Shown one piece after another: positions 1 through 6,254 of a stretch of DNA of 7,092 nucleotides. The stretch is from Oscillospiraceae bacterium (GTDB taxonomy: Bacteria; Bacillota; Clostridia; Oscillospirales; Oscillospiraceae): assembly GCA_009776905.1 (NCBI GenBank), contig WRMX01000135.1, forward strand, positions 1 through 7,092, given 5' to 3'. The first letter of the stretch is position 1, and each line of letters opens with the position of its first letter. The notes under the pieces are model-generated. The model had not been told where the DNA came from, made no database searches, and saw only the letters and a list, made by a program, of their open reading frames with translations. The translations under genes and the position numbers were made by a program.

Positions 1-26
1 CCGCCGCTACGAGAGGTAAGGGGGGC

Positions 27-2294
27 TCAGCCGCCGATTGAGACATGGCCCATTTGGTCGGTGCGGTATATGACCACGGAAAACCGCTCGAGCCGCCTGA
101 TGGTATCAGGCGAAGGGTGGCCGTACGTGTTGTAGCCGGAAGATATCACGGCGATGCGGGGCGAGACTGCATCGAGAAGCTCGTCGGACGTGGAGAACCT
201 CGACCCATGGTGGCCGACCACAAGCACGTCAATTTTGGGCAGCTCCGCGAAGCGCAGCAGGGTCCTCTCGCCGGAAGCCGGCATGTCGCCCGTTATAAGG
301 GCGGAAACGTCGCCCATGCAGAGTATCGAGAGCCCGCGCTCGTTTTCGTCTCCGAACCCCAACGGGGGATATATAATGATATCCAGATTCCCGAGAGAAA
401 CGCCGAGCGTCTCCGTGACATATATTATATCAGTTCCGCGCTGTCTTGCAAGCGAAATTATATCTTCCGCGAGAAAAGAATCTTCCGGGTCGGGTATCAT
501 CAGCGCGGAGACGCTCATGCGGCTGAGCAAATATTCGACTCCGTTTGCGTGATCCGCATGGAAATGAGTGAGGATCAGCATGCTGATCGACGTCCGCCCG
601 CTGTTGGAAAGGAACTCATGAGCGATCATCCCGGCATCCTCGCCGCTGCTGCTCCCGCAGTCGATGACGATAGTGTTGTCATTTGCGGCAATAACGGTGC
701 TGAGCCCTTGGCCGACATCGAGCACCGTCAGCGTGCCCGCGCCCATCCCGGGCACGAGAGGGGAGACGAGGAGAATGGCGCACAGGAGGATGACCGCGAA
801 GCAGCAGGGAAGGATGTATTGCTTCAGCCGAGCTTTCATAAGTGGCAATGTGATGAAGAGGATGTATATATACGCAAGCCAGCACACTATGAACGCATTT
901 GATGAATATACCGTAGAATATGGAATAGCTGCCATCAGGCGGGCAACGTAGATTATGTATCGGACGCCGAAGGTCGGAGCAACCGCTACTACCGACCCGA
1001 GCGGCAAAAACAGGAAGCCGAGCACGCAGGAGACCAGGCCGGACATGAACGTGACGGACACTGCCCATAATGTCAGCAGGTTTGTTAATGGAGCGATGAG
1101 CGAGACCGTCCCAAAGTGGATGCCGGTGAGCGGGAGGGTGAAGATAAGAGCGCCGATGGTCGTCGCCAGGCTCTTTGATATGAACATCATTACGCTTTTT
1201 GCAGCTTTGCTCTTGATTCGGTTGCTTTCGTGGAGGCCATCCGTGACCGCCGCGTCTATCCTTGACGAAAACAGAATGATGCCGAGGGTGGCGGCGAAGG
1301 ACAATTGGAATCCGACGGACACGCATGAAAATGGGTTTGCCGCGAGGAGCAGAATCAGAGCGGCGCCGAGCGATGTCAGGCTGTCACTCTCGCGTTTGAA
1401 TATCGGGGCGCATATGAGGAAAAGCTGCATGATCCCGGCGCGGGAGATCGACGGCGTGAAGCCGGTCATCGCCATGAACATGACAAGCACGGGAATCCCG
1501 ACAAAAGCAAAAAGCCGCTTGTTTTTCACAAAAGCGGCAAGGAAGCTCATCAGGAACGACACGTGCATCCCCGATATGGCGACGACATGCGAGATGCCGG
1601 AAGCGGACAGGGCGGTAGTCAGCTCCGTCTGCGCGCTCAGGTCGCCGCGTTCGCCGACAAGCAGCGCTTTCATAAAGGGAGCCGTGTCTTCGCCGTATAG
1701 GCGGTCGATCATGGAGGCGACGGCCCCGGCAAGCCTTTTTGGCACGTATTTCAAGCCGTTTTCCGAGCCGACGACGGAAATGTCGCCGGATATATAACCG
1801 ATGAGGTATGTGCCCCGCGCGATGAGGTCGTCGATGCGTTCGATTTCGCCCGTGCCGTCGGTCCTGCGGAACTGCGCCGTGAACTCGATGATGTCGCCGG
1901 GCTTGAGATTGGTTTCGTGATTATAATATAGCCGGGCGCCGATCTGCGGCCCTGTCGGAGGGCGGATGCGGGCGTCGATGCGGTATCCTCTTGCCGTGGG
2001 CGAGGGGAGGTCGCCGACAATCGCCGTGAGCCGCCCGGAGTCCGTATCCACGTTCGATGCGGGGGCGCTGTATATGGCTGCATATGCACAGCTCCACAGG
2101 CATCCCGCGGAAAGCGACAGAAGGATGATCATTATTCGTAGGCGGATGTTGCCGCGAAAGAGCAGCCCAACGAGCGAAGTGGCCGCGGCTGCGGTAGCGA
2201 TGCCGCATATCAGCATGGAGCGACCGAGGAGGAGGTATTGAGATATTATGACGGCGGCTGCAAAAGAAAAGGCCGCTGTTGCAAGTTTTCGCAT
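27..2294 (-). CDS. comEC: ComEC/Rec2-family DNA uptake channel protein
   Basis: ComEC is the polytopic membrane protein that passes single-stranded DNA across the cytoplasmic membrane during natural transformation. Numbered from the chosen start (755 residues), the protein has two or three N-terminal hydrophobic segments (about 5-70), an extracytoplasmic DUF4131/OB-like region (about 80-185), and the Competence domain (about 205-510) with the signature SGISHVVAISGMHV near 232-245. A C-terminal metallo-beta-lactamase domain (about 520-755) has DVGQG, the metal motif THFHADHANG (near 576-585), GDMPASGE, GHHGS and GHPSPDT. Length is close to the usual 750-800. An ATG 42 bases upstream (2336) is in frame, but I chose 2294 because AAGGAA lies 8 bases before it and the protein then begins MRKLATAAF followed by a membrane helix. 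The upstream ATG has no ribosome binding site. The metal-binding histidines and aspartates look intact. The residue after DVGQG is Leu where many relatives have Asp. No other competence gene is visible, so working transformation is not shown. Identification is firm and the start is likely. Confidence 0.96.
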   Translation of the reverse strand: MRKLATAAFSFAAAVIISQYLLLGRSMLICGIATAAAATSLVGLLFRGNIRLRIMIILLSLSAGCLWSCAYAAIYSAPASNVDTDSGRLTAIVGDLPSPTARGYRIDARIRPPTGPQIGARLYYNHETNLKPGDIIEFTAQFRRTDGTGEIERIDDLIARGTYLIGYISGDISVVGSENGLKYVPKRLAGAVASMIDRLYGEDTAPFMKALLVGERGDLSAQTELTTALSASGISHVVAISGMHVSFLMSFLAAFVKNKRLFAFVGIPVLVMFMAMTGFTPSISRAGIMQLFLICAPIFKRESDSLTSLGAALILLLAANPFSCVSVGFQLSFAATLGIILFSSRIDAAVTDGLHESNRIKSKAAKSVMMFISKSLATTIGALIFTLPLTGIHFGTVSLIAPLTNLLTLWAVSVTFMSGLVSCVLGFLFLPLGSVVAVAPTFGVRYIIYVARLMAAIPYSTVYSSNAFIVCWLAYIYILFITLPLMKARLKQYILPCCFAVILLCAILLVSPLVPGMGAGTLTVLDVGQGLSTVIAANDNTIVIDCGSSSGEDAGMIAHEFLSNSGRTSISMLILTHFHADHANGVEYLLSRMSVSALMIPDPEDSFLAEDIISLARQRGTDIIYVTETLGVSLGNLDIIIYPPLGFGDENERGLSILCMGDVSALITGDMPASGERTLLRFAELPKIDVLVVGHHGSRFSTSDELLDAVSPRIAVISSGYNTYGHPSPDTIRRLERFSVVIYRTDQMGHVSIGG
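1503..1538 (-). terminator. intrinsic-terminator-like hairpin inside comEC
   Basis: On the comEC sense strand, GCCGCTT (1538-1532) pairs perfectly with AAGCGGC (1520-1514) across an 11-base loop. Two more pairs can form inside after a two-base bulge. Five U residues follow directly (1513-1509), then GC and four more U (1506-1503). This is the classical shape of a Rho-independent terminator, and it points in the direction of comEC transcription. It encodes residues near 253-264 of the protein (AAFVKNKRLFAF), at the end of a membrane segment. The structure is visible in the sequence. Whether it stops RNA polymerase during active translation is unknown, and it may be a chance result of Lys/Asn/Phe codons. 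Confidence 0.4.
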
Positions 2295-2302
2295 ATAAGA
2301 TG

Positions 2303-2308
2303 TTCCTT
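2303..2308 (-). promoter_or_regulatory. ribosome binding site that decides the comEC start
   Basis: AAGGAA on the minus strand, 8 bases before the ATG at 2294. The alternative in-frame ATG at 2336 is instead preceded by CCTCCT, which is the complement of a ribosome binding site, so the downstream start is preferred. Confidence 0.7.
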
Positions 2309-2371
2309 GACGGCATTCGGCGCGATGCATATGCAAGCAGGAGGCTCGAATTATCGGTTAGGCGAATTGAG

Positions 2372-2413
2372 CCGGAGCACGCGGCGTCCGGGTTGTGGGG
2401 GTGCGAGCCCCAC
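2372..2413 (-). promoter_or_regulatory. two adjacent GC-rich hairpins in the comEC leader
   Basis: GTGGGG (2395-2400) pairs with CCCCAC (2408-2413) around a 7-base loop. CCGGA (2372-2376) pairs with TCCGG (2387-2391) around a 10-base loop. The stems are only three bases apart and would form the 5' end of a transcript started at the TATAAT box. Neither is followed by a U-tract in either direction, so they do not look like terminators. They could protect the 5' end or influence translation. No known RNA family was recognised. Confidence 0.3.
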
Positions 2414-2421
2414 GTTAGCGC

Positions 2422-2459
2422 ATTATACCCATTTTCGCATAGCGCAATATTGCTGTCAA
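2422..2459 (-). promoter_or_regulatory. candidate comEC promoter region
   Basis: The minus strand has a perfect -10 hexamer TATAAT at 2427-2422, but only a weak ATATTG 17 bases upstream (2450-2445). A perfect -35 hexamer TTGACA lies at 2459-2454, and 17 bases downstream of it is a 4/6 -10 match, GAAAAT (2436-2431). The two good hexamers are 26 bases apart, too far to work together, so there may be one of two overlapping promoters. A 10-bp palindrome GCAATATTGC (2444-2453) sits between them. Transcription from TATAAT would begin near 2415 and give a leader of about 120 bases before the comEC ATG. Confidence 0.4.
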
Positions 2460-2461
2460 GG

Positions 2462-2481
2462 GCTGCGGGCGCAGCGTTTTT
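2462..2481 (+). terminator. plus-strand hairpin with T-run, no gene upstream
   Basis: GCTGC (2462-2466) pairs with GCAGC (2471-2475) around a 4-base loop, followed by G and five T (2477-2481) on the plus strand. It has the shape of a short intrinsic terminator, but no plus-strand gene precedes it. It could stop antisense transcription, or it may be chance. Confidence 0.2.
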
Positions 2482-2491
2482 CAATGATAAT

Positions 2492-2532
2492 AAAGTAGAT
2501 AACGCCGGTTTTCATTCAGCATTATCTACTTT
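2492..2532. repeat. perfect 11-bp inverted repeat, possible terminator
   Basis: AAAGTAGATAA (2492-2502) is exactly the reverse complement of TTATCTACTTT (2522-2532), with 19 bases between. A further GC/GC pair (2504-2505 with 2519-2520) can form after one mismatch. Read on the minus strand, the hairpin is followed by ATTATCATT, which is only weakly U-rich. It lies about 140 bases beyond the DUF169 stop and upstream of the comEC promoter region, so it could end the transporter/DUF169 transcript. The AT-rich stem is not typical of an intrinsic terminator, and an operator or a small mobile-element remnant are alternatives. Confidence 0.4.
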
Positions 2533-2654
2533 GCATATTGGCTAGATTTGATTGTCTTTATGAATGTGCATAAGAAAAAGTGTAACGGAAAATTTTCTAA
2601 CGTGGGCTGTGCCTCAGTCTTAAAATGCGGCGATATCGTGCTTGCCTTTAAGGG

Positions 2655-2684
2655 CCCATATTTTCCGTATGCTTATGGGTTTTT
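2655..2684 (+). repeat. 6-bp inverted repeat with T-run across the DUF169 stop
   Basis: CCCATA (2655-2660) and TATGGG (2674-2679) are inverted copies separated by 13 bases, followed on the plus strand by five T (2680-2684). The right arm overlaps the last codons and stop of the minus-strand DUF169 gene. On the minus strand, which is the gene's own direction, the run is upstream of the stem as A residues, so it would not act as that gene's terminator. It may be incidental. Confidence 0.2.
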
Positions 2685-3434
2685 CGCTTTTTCGGAGAGG
2701 TCCGCGATTATGCCGCCGAACTCCTCGTAATACGCCTCCTTGCTTTTGTGTCCTTCGAGGTGCAGTGGCATGCGCTCCAGGTTGGCGAGGATCGTCGGGA
2801 TCCATCTGTATGGGATGCCGATGAGCAGCGTGTCGGGCGAATAGAGCCTGCGCCCGTGCATGCCGTGGACGAGCGCCGGCACGAGGAAGTTTACCTCTGC
2901 CGTTTTATACGGATGTATCAGCAGCCACGCGCAGCCCATGACGGGGGTGCATGTCGATTTATACATCTCGCCCGTTGTGTATGTCATGGCGCGCATGACG
3001 ATCTCCGCTTTTTCCGGGCTTGCGGCAACGACGAGGACATCCGGCTCGTACGTGAGCTTCTCGACCGGGGAGAACAGGACGTAGTTAACGATCCCTTTGT
3101 TAAGCTTTGGCACGAACTGGTAGAAGTGCTGGTTGCAGCGTGCTTCGTCGAAAACGCCGAGTCTAGGGCCGATCTGCCCGCTCTCCTCAAAGCCCGCGAA
3201 CGAGTCCATGCCGAGCAGGATGTTCCCGACGCATGTTTCGTCGTTTTCCTTTGAGAAATAGAAGCTCCTGTTTTCCGCCTGAGCCGTTTTGAGCATTTCG
3301 CACAGCGAGAGCTTGGCGTCCTTTTCGAGCGGGGGAACGTCGTCCGGTTTGAAGAAGCTGAATTTAACGCCTATCGGCGGGAGCTCGAGGTCGAGTTTTT
3401 TCAGCGGGGTGAAGTCATTTGTCATGTTATTCAT
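2673..3434 (-). CDS. DUF169 family protein
   Basis: This 253-residue soluble protein has no signal peptide or membrane helix. It matches the DUF169 family (PF02596 in my recollection), whose biochemical role is unknown. Recognisable family features are the N-terminal PPIGVKF (19-25), LCEML with Cys45, the segment ETCVGNILLGM with Cys68, Cys100 before NQHF, the PDVLVVAASPEKA strand (131-143), Cys162 and GCAWLL with Cys168, and GRRLYSPDTLLIGIPY (194-209). Five cysteines spread along the chain could bind a metal or cofactor, but that is inference. Length is typical for the family. The start is supported by AAGGAGG 8 bases upstream. It lies 33 bases after the stop of the ABC transporter on the same strand, so the two are probably one operon, although no direct functional link is shown. 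The product name is secure as a family assignment only. Confidence 0.9.
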   Translation of the reverse strand: MNNMTNDFTPLKKLDLELPPIGVKFSFFKPDDVPPLEKDAKLSLCEMLKTAQAENRSFYFSKENDETCVGNILLGMDSFAGFEESGQIGPRLGVFDEARCNQHFYQFVPKLNKGIVNYVLFSPVEKLTYEPDVLVVAASPEKAEIVMRAMTYTTGEMYKSTCTPVMGCAWLLIHPYKTAEVNFLVPALVHGMHGRRLYSPDTLLIGIPYRWIPTILANLERMPLHLEGHKSKEAYYEEFGGIIADLSEKAKNP

Positions 3435-3442
3435 ACGAGAAG

Positions 3443-3449
3443 CCTCCTT
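3443..3449 (-). promoter_or_regulatory. strong ribosome binding site of the DUF169 gene
   Basis: AAGGAGG, a near-perfect complement to the 16S rRNA tail, sits 8 bases before the ATG at 3434 in the short gap after the ABC transporter. It fixes the DUF169 start and suggests translation independent of the upstream cistron. Confidence 0.85.
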
Positions 3450-3467
3450 AAGGCGCTTTGCCTACAT

Positions 3468-6104
3468 TTATTCGGTGCGCAGGGCGACGACGGGGTCCTT
3501 TTTCGCTGCGACGCGCGAAGGAATGAGCCCGGCGATGAGCGACAGCACCATGCTTATTATCACCAAAATCAAGCCGCCGTTGAACGGCAGAATGGCCACG
3601 TTGCGAATTTCCGTCAAATTATATATGATCGCATTGGCAGGAATGCACAGCAACAGCGTGACGATGATGCCCAGCGCGCCCGCCACGAAGCCGATGATGA
3701 GCGTTTCCGCGTTGAACACGCGCGAGACGTCGCGCTTTGATGCGCCGATGCTGCGCAAGATGCCGATTTCCTTCGTGCGCTCGAGCACGGATATGTATGT
3801 GATGATGCCTATCATTATCGATGAGACGACGAGCGATATCGAGACGAAGGCGATCAGGACATAGCTTATCGCGTTGATGACGGTCGTGACGCTGCTCATC
3901 AGCAATCCGACGAAATCGGTGTACGTGATGCTTGAATCCTCGTCCACGCTGTCGTTGTAGTCGGCTATATACTGCACGATGGCTTCCTTGTTGTCGAAGC
4001 TGGAGGGGAATATGCTGATCGACGAGGGGTTGTCCAGATCGACGACCCCGAGGAGCTTGAGGTTGTCCTCATATGTGCCCGTATCCGGCTGCGTGTTCAC
4101 GTTCTCGTTGAAAAGCTCAACGATCCTACTGTCAGGGGCGCCGGCTTGCTTCATGGCGGTGATGTTCGCCACGGCCTGCTCGCGCGAGTCGTCGGGCATG
4201 GCCTGCACGAACGTATACACTTCCTCGATCGTCGAAAAAGAGTCCGATGCTGCCTCGCCGAAGGGGCGTCCCGTGAAGACGTTGATGTCGGGGTTTTGAA
4301 GCTGTTCCATGACAATAGCGGACCGGTTGGTCTTGTCGATCATCAGCTCCGTAAGGGCGCTTGTGTAGCCGACCATGCCGCTTTCAGACGTGGCGATGGC
4401 GTCCTCGCCGGGGCGTGCGATGCCGACGATGTTGACGCGTTCGGCGTTCGCGTAGACGCTTTGCATGAACGCGACGTCGTCGGACATGTCCTCCCAGCCG
4501 TTATCGGTCTTTACGTAATATTCATATGGCAGGACGACGCGGTAGTTGAGCGCGAGGATTTCGTCGTATTCGTACGTCTGGCCGCGCTCGATGGGGAAGG
4601 GCTGGCCGCTGAATATGGACTGGCGCAGGTCGCGAAGGTCTGCGGGTCCGCGCAAGCCGAGGGAATAGAGCGCGAAGTCCGTGATCCTGTTGTTTTCATG
4701 GACGATCAATATCGCGTCGTTTGGCCCTTGCGGCCATTGCCCCGCGACGAGGTCATATTGCTCTGCAAGAAACGCGGGGTTGTCCATCAGCTCCGTCCAT
4801 ATGTTGTAATTCGACATCATGGAGCTCTGGAAGATGCCGACGCCGCCCATCGAGCCGCTCATGCCGAGCTCCTCGAACACCTGGTTCGGGTTGACCTGGT
4901 TTGCCCCGCCATATCCGTCTTCAATGAATACATTGAGATCGAGGTCGTATCCATACGATATGGCGGTGACCAGCGGGTCAATCGTGTCCATGTTCGCCTC
5001 GATGTTTCGCTTGAAGCTCGCGAGGTCGTTGGACTGCACCCGGGAGAGCATCGTGTTGATGACCCTGCCCATCATATTATTCACGTATATCTTATCGAGG
5101 GGGAGCTGGTCGCCCGAAGCGCCTTGCGCGCCCCTGTCGTCAGTTGGCTGCATGAAACTGCTGAAATCGAATGCTTCACGCTCAATCGTGATGGGGTATG
5201 ACGACAGCGTCTCTTCCTCGACCTTGGCGATGTATGTCTGAAGGCCGTTCGACAGCGATAGAATGAGCGCGATGCCTATTATGCCGATGCTTCCGGCAAA
5301 AGCCGTCAGGAACGTGCGGGTCTTTTTTGTCATAAGGTTGTTGAGGCTCAAAGCAAGGGCGGTGAAAAACGACATTGAGGGCCGCTCTTTTTTCGCGGCC
5401 TTTTCAACCTCGGACAGCGCGTCGGGAGATATGGGGGCAGTGTCGCTCGTGACCAGCCCGTCAAGCAGGTGGACGATGCGCGTCGAATATTTATTGGCGA
5501 GATCGGGATTGTGCGTCACCATGATGACAAGCTTTTCCGTGGCGATCTCTTTCAGAAGGTCCATAATCTGGATGCTCGTTTCGCTGTCGAGAGAACCGGT
5601 GGGCTCGTCCGCGAGCAGGATGTCGGGGTTGTTCACAAGGGCGCGCGCGATGGCCACGCGCTGCATTTGCCCGCCGGATAGCTGGTTGGGCTTTTTGTTG
5701 TATTGGTCCGAGAGGCCGACCTGGTCGAGCACCTGCTTTGCCCTGGCGGTGCGTTCGGATTTGGACACGCCGGTGAGCGTCAGGGCGAGCTCGACGTTTG
5801 AGAGCACCGACTGGTGCGGGATGAGGTTGTATGTCTGGAACACGAATCCGATGGAGTGGTTGCGGTATGCGTCCCAGTCTGCATCCTTATATTCCTTTGT
5901 GGAAACTCCGTTGATGACAAGGTCGCCTTGGGTGTATTGGTCGAGGCCGCCAATGATGTTGAGCAGCGTCGTCTTTCCGCAGCCCGAAGGGCCGAGGACG
6001 CAGACGAACTCGTTTTCGAGGAATTCCAGGTCGACGCCTTTGAGCGCTTCGACGGTCATCGTGCCGGCTTGGTAGTTTTTTGTGATGTTTTTGAGCTGGA
6101 GCAA
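3468..6104 (-). CDS. fused ABC transporter, ATPase plus MacB/FtsX-type permease
   Basis: This 878-residue protein joins an ATPase to a type VII (MacB/LolCDE/FtsX-like) permease. The ATPase (about 1-218) has Walker A GPSGCGKTT (38-46), a Q-loop FQTYNL, the signature LSGGQMQR (142-149), Walker B ILLADEP with the catalytic Glu, SLDS and a switch His in VTHNP (near 198), so it should hydrolyse ATP. A charged linker (about 225-245) leads to the first membrane helix (about 262-285), then an outside domain of roughly 440 residues without cysteine, and three C-terminal helices (about 735-775, 802-830, 843-865) with the FtsX motif LERTKEIGILRSIGAS. Such proteins usually move force across the membrane to export or displace peptides or lipids rather than act as a pore. 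The substrate cannot be told here. I place the start at a UUG (6104) because AAGGGG lies 8 bases upstream and the protein then begins MLQLKNITKNY, typical of the family. A UUG two codons earlier would be only two bases from that site. DUF169 follows closely. Confidence 0.93.
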   Translation of the reverse strand: MLQLKNITKNYQAGTMTVEALKGVDLEFLENEFVCVLGPSGCGKTTLLNIIGGLDQYTQGDLVINGVSTKEYKDADWDAYRNHSIGFVFQTYNLIPHQSVLSNVELALTLTGVSKSERTARAKQVLDQVGLSDQYNKKPNQLSGGQMQRVAIARALVNNPDILLADEPTGSLDSETSIQIMDLLKEIATEKLVIMVTHNPDLANKYSTRIVHLLDGLVTSDTAPISPDALSEVEKAAKKERPSMSFFTALALSLNNLMTKKTRTFLTAFAGSIGIIGIALILSLSNGLQTYIAKVEEETLSSYPITIEREAFDFSSFMQPTDDRGAQGASGDQLPLDKIYVNNMMGRVINTMLSRVQSNDLASFKRNIEANMDTIDPLVTAISYGYDLDLNVFIEDGYGGANQVNPNQVFEELGMSGSMGGVGIFQSSMMSNYNIWTELMDNPAFLAEQYDLVAGQWPQGPNDAILIVHENNRITDFALYSLGLRGPADLRDLRQSIFSGQPFPIERGQTYEYDEILALNYRVVLPYEYYVKTDNGWEDMSDDVAFMQSVYANAERVNIVGIARPGEDAIATSESGMVGYTSALTELMIDKTNRSAIVMEQLQNPDINVFTGRPFGEAASDSFSTIEEVYTFVQAMPDDSREQAVANITAMKQAGAPDSRIVELFNENVNTQPDTGTYEDNLKLLGVVDLDNPSSISIFPSSFDNKEAIVQYIADYNDSVDEDSSITYTDFVGLLMSSVTTVINAISYVLIAFVSISLVVSSIMIGIITYISVLERTKEIGILRSIGASKRDVSRVFNAETLIIGFVAGALGIIVTLLLCIPANAIIYNLTEIRNVAILPFNGGLILVIISMVLSLIAGLIPSRVAAKKDPVVALRTE
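5380..5404 (+). repeat. perfect 6-bp GC inverted repeat in the ABC linker coding region
   Basis: GGCCGC (5380-5385) and GCGGCC (5395-5400) flank a 9-base loop and are followed on the plus strand by TTTT (5401-5404). The hairpin is terminator-like only in the antisense direction. It encodes the charged linker between the ATPase and permease of the transporter, so a codon-driven coincidence is likely. Confidence 0.25.
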
Positions 6105-6112
6105 GTACAAAA

Positions 6113-6118
6113 CCCCTT
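6113..6118 (-). promoter_or_regulatory. ribosome binding site that decides the UUG start of the ABC gene
   Basis: AAGGGG on the minus strand lies 8 bases before the UUG at 6104. The only other in-frame start candidate nearby, the UUG at 6110, would have a spacing of two bases, which is too short. Confidence 0.65.
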
Positions 6119-6141
6119 ATTATTTCAATATTTCGGACAAT

Positions 6142-6171
6142 GTTATCAAACTTTTCTACATTAAGTGTTAA
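6142..6171 (-). promoter_or_regulatory. candidate promoter of the ABC transporter unit
   Basis: On the minus strand TTAACA (6171-6166, 5/6 match to TTGACA) is followed after 18 bases by GATAAC (6147-6142, 4/6 match to TATAAT). Another possible -10, TATATT, lies at 6175-6170 but has no good partner. The -35 candidate is the downstream half of the TTAACA direct repeat, as expected for a promoter switched on by an OmpR-type regulator. This is tentative. Confidence 0.35.
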
Positions 6172-6182
6172 TATAGTGTTAA
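6166..6182 (-). promoter_or_regulatory. TTAACA-N5-TTAACA direct repeat, PhoP/OmpR-type box
   Basis: Two exact TTAACA hexamers on the minus strand start 11 bases apart (one helical turn). The identical core extends to ATTAACACT (6164-6172 and 6175-6183). This is the arrangement of the PhoP box in Bacillus, where TTAACA-like hexamers are separated by about 5 bases, and of many OmpR-family response regulators. The box lies about 60 bases before the transporter start and overlaps the candidate -35. Which regulator binds, if any, is unknown, as no two-component gene lies in the window. Confidence 0.45.
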
Positions 6183-6185
6183 TTC

Positions 6186-6228
6186 CGCAGATTACGTTTA
6201 TAACTACGTGTATAACGTTTAATCTGCG
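6186..6228. repeat. long imperfect palindrome in the ABC upstream region
   Basis: CGCAGATTA (6186-6194) and TAATCTGCG (6220-6228) are perfect 9-bp inverted arms. After a two-base bulge, CGTT pairs with AACG, and after a one-base bulge ATA pairs with TAT, leaving an 8-base loop. About 16 base pairs can form in total. No U-tract follows on either strand, so a standard intrinsic terminator is unlikely. It sits just upstream of the TTAACA repeat and could be an operator or the 3' end structure of the PFL transcript. Confidence 0.5.
6193..6216. repeat. two tandem 12-base units within the palindrome
   Basis: Positions 6193-6204 and 6205-6216 are consecutive 12-base units matching at 11 of 12 positions (TACGTTTATAAC and TACGTGTATAAC). 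They occupy the inner part of the 6186-6228 palindrome. They may be two binding half-sites or a slippage duplication. Confidence 0.5.
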
Positions 6229-6254
6229 TCTATTTATGCATTATTGGCGGTGCC

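Larger units (their letters stand above)
2295..2672. other. gene-free region between the DUF169 gene and comEC
   Basis: I find no plausible gene in these 378 bases. The half next to comEC is GC-rich and contains two small hairpins and a candidate promoter. The middle part (about 2480-2600) is distinctly AT-rich and contains a perfect 11-bp inverted repeat. I tried to fold the GC-rich part (2343-2420) as a tRNA, because of the GTGGGG/CCCCAC stem, but no acceptor stem or T-loop consensus appears. No riboswitch class was recognised. Confidence 0.6.

Noticed and set aside
1..26. Start of a further gene after comEC
   Set aside because: Only 26 bases remain, with no start codon or ribosome binding site that can be assigned.
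45..1797. Long plus-strand open frames (45-902 and 955-1797) opposite comEC
   Set aside because: They lie antisense to a clear full-length comEC, their translations are rich in Arg and lack recognisable domains, and long antisense frames are expected in GC-rich genes.
2343..2420. Possible tRNA because of the GTGGGG/CCCCAC stem with a 7-base loop
   Set aside because: The loop GTGCGAG lacks the T-loop consensus, no matching acceptor stem flanks it, and no D-arm or anticodon arm of correct size can be drawn.
4146..5201. A 351-codon plus-strand frame opposite the ABC transporter
   Set aside because: It mirrors the transporter's coding frame, with low-complexity His/Val/Asp/Arg-rich sequence and no recognisable motif or supporting ribosome binding site.
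5380..5404. Intrinsic terminator in the ABC gene
   Set aside because: The T-run follows the stem only on the antisense strand, where no gene is present, and the stem falls on Ala/Lys/Arg linker codons.
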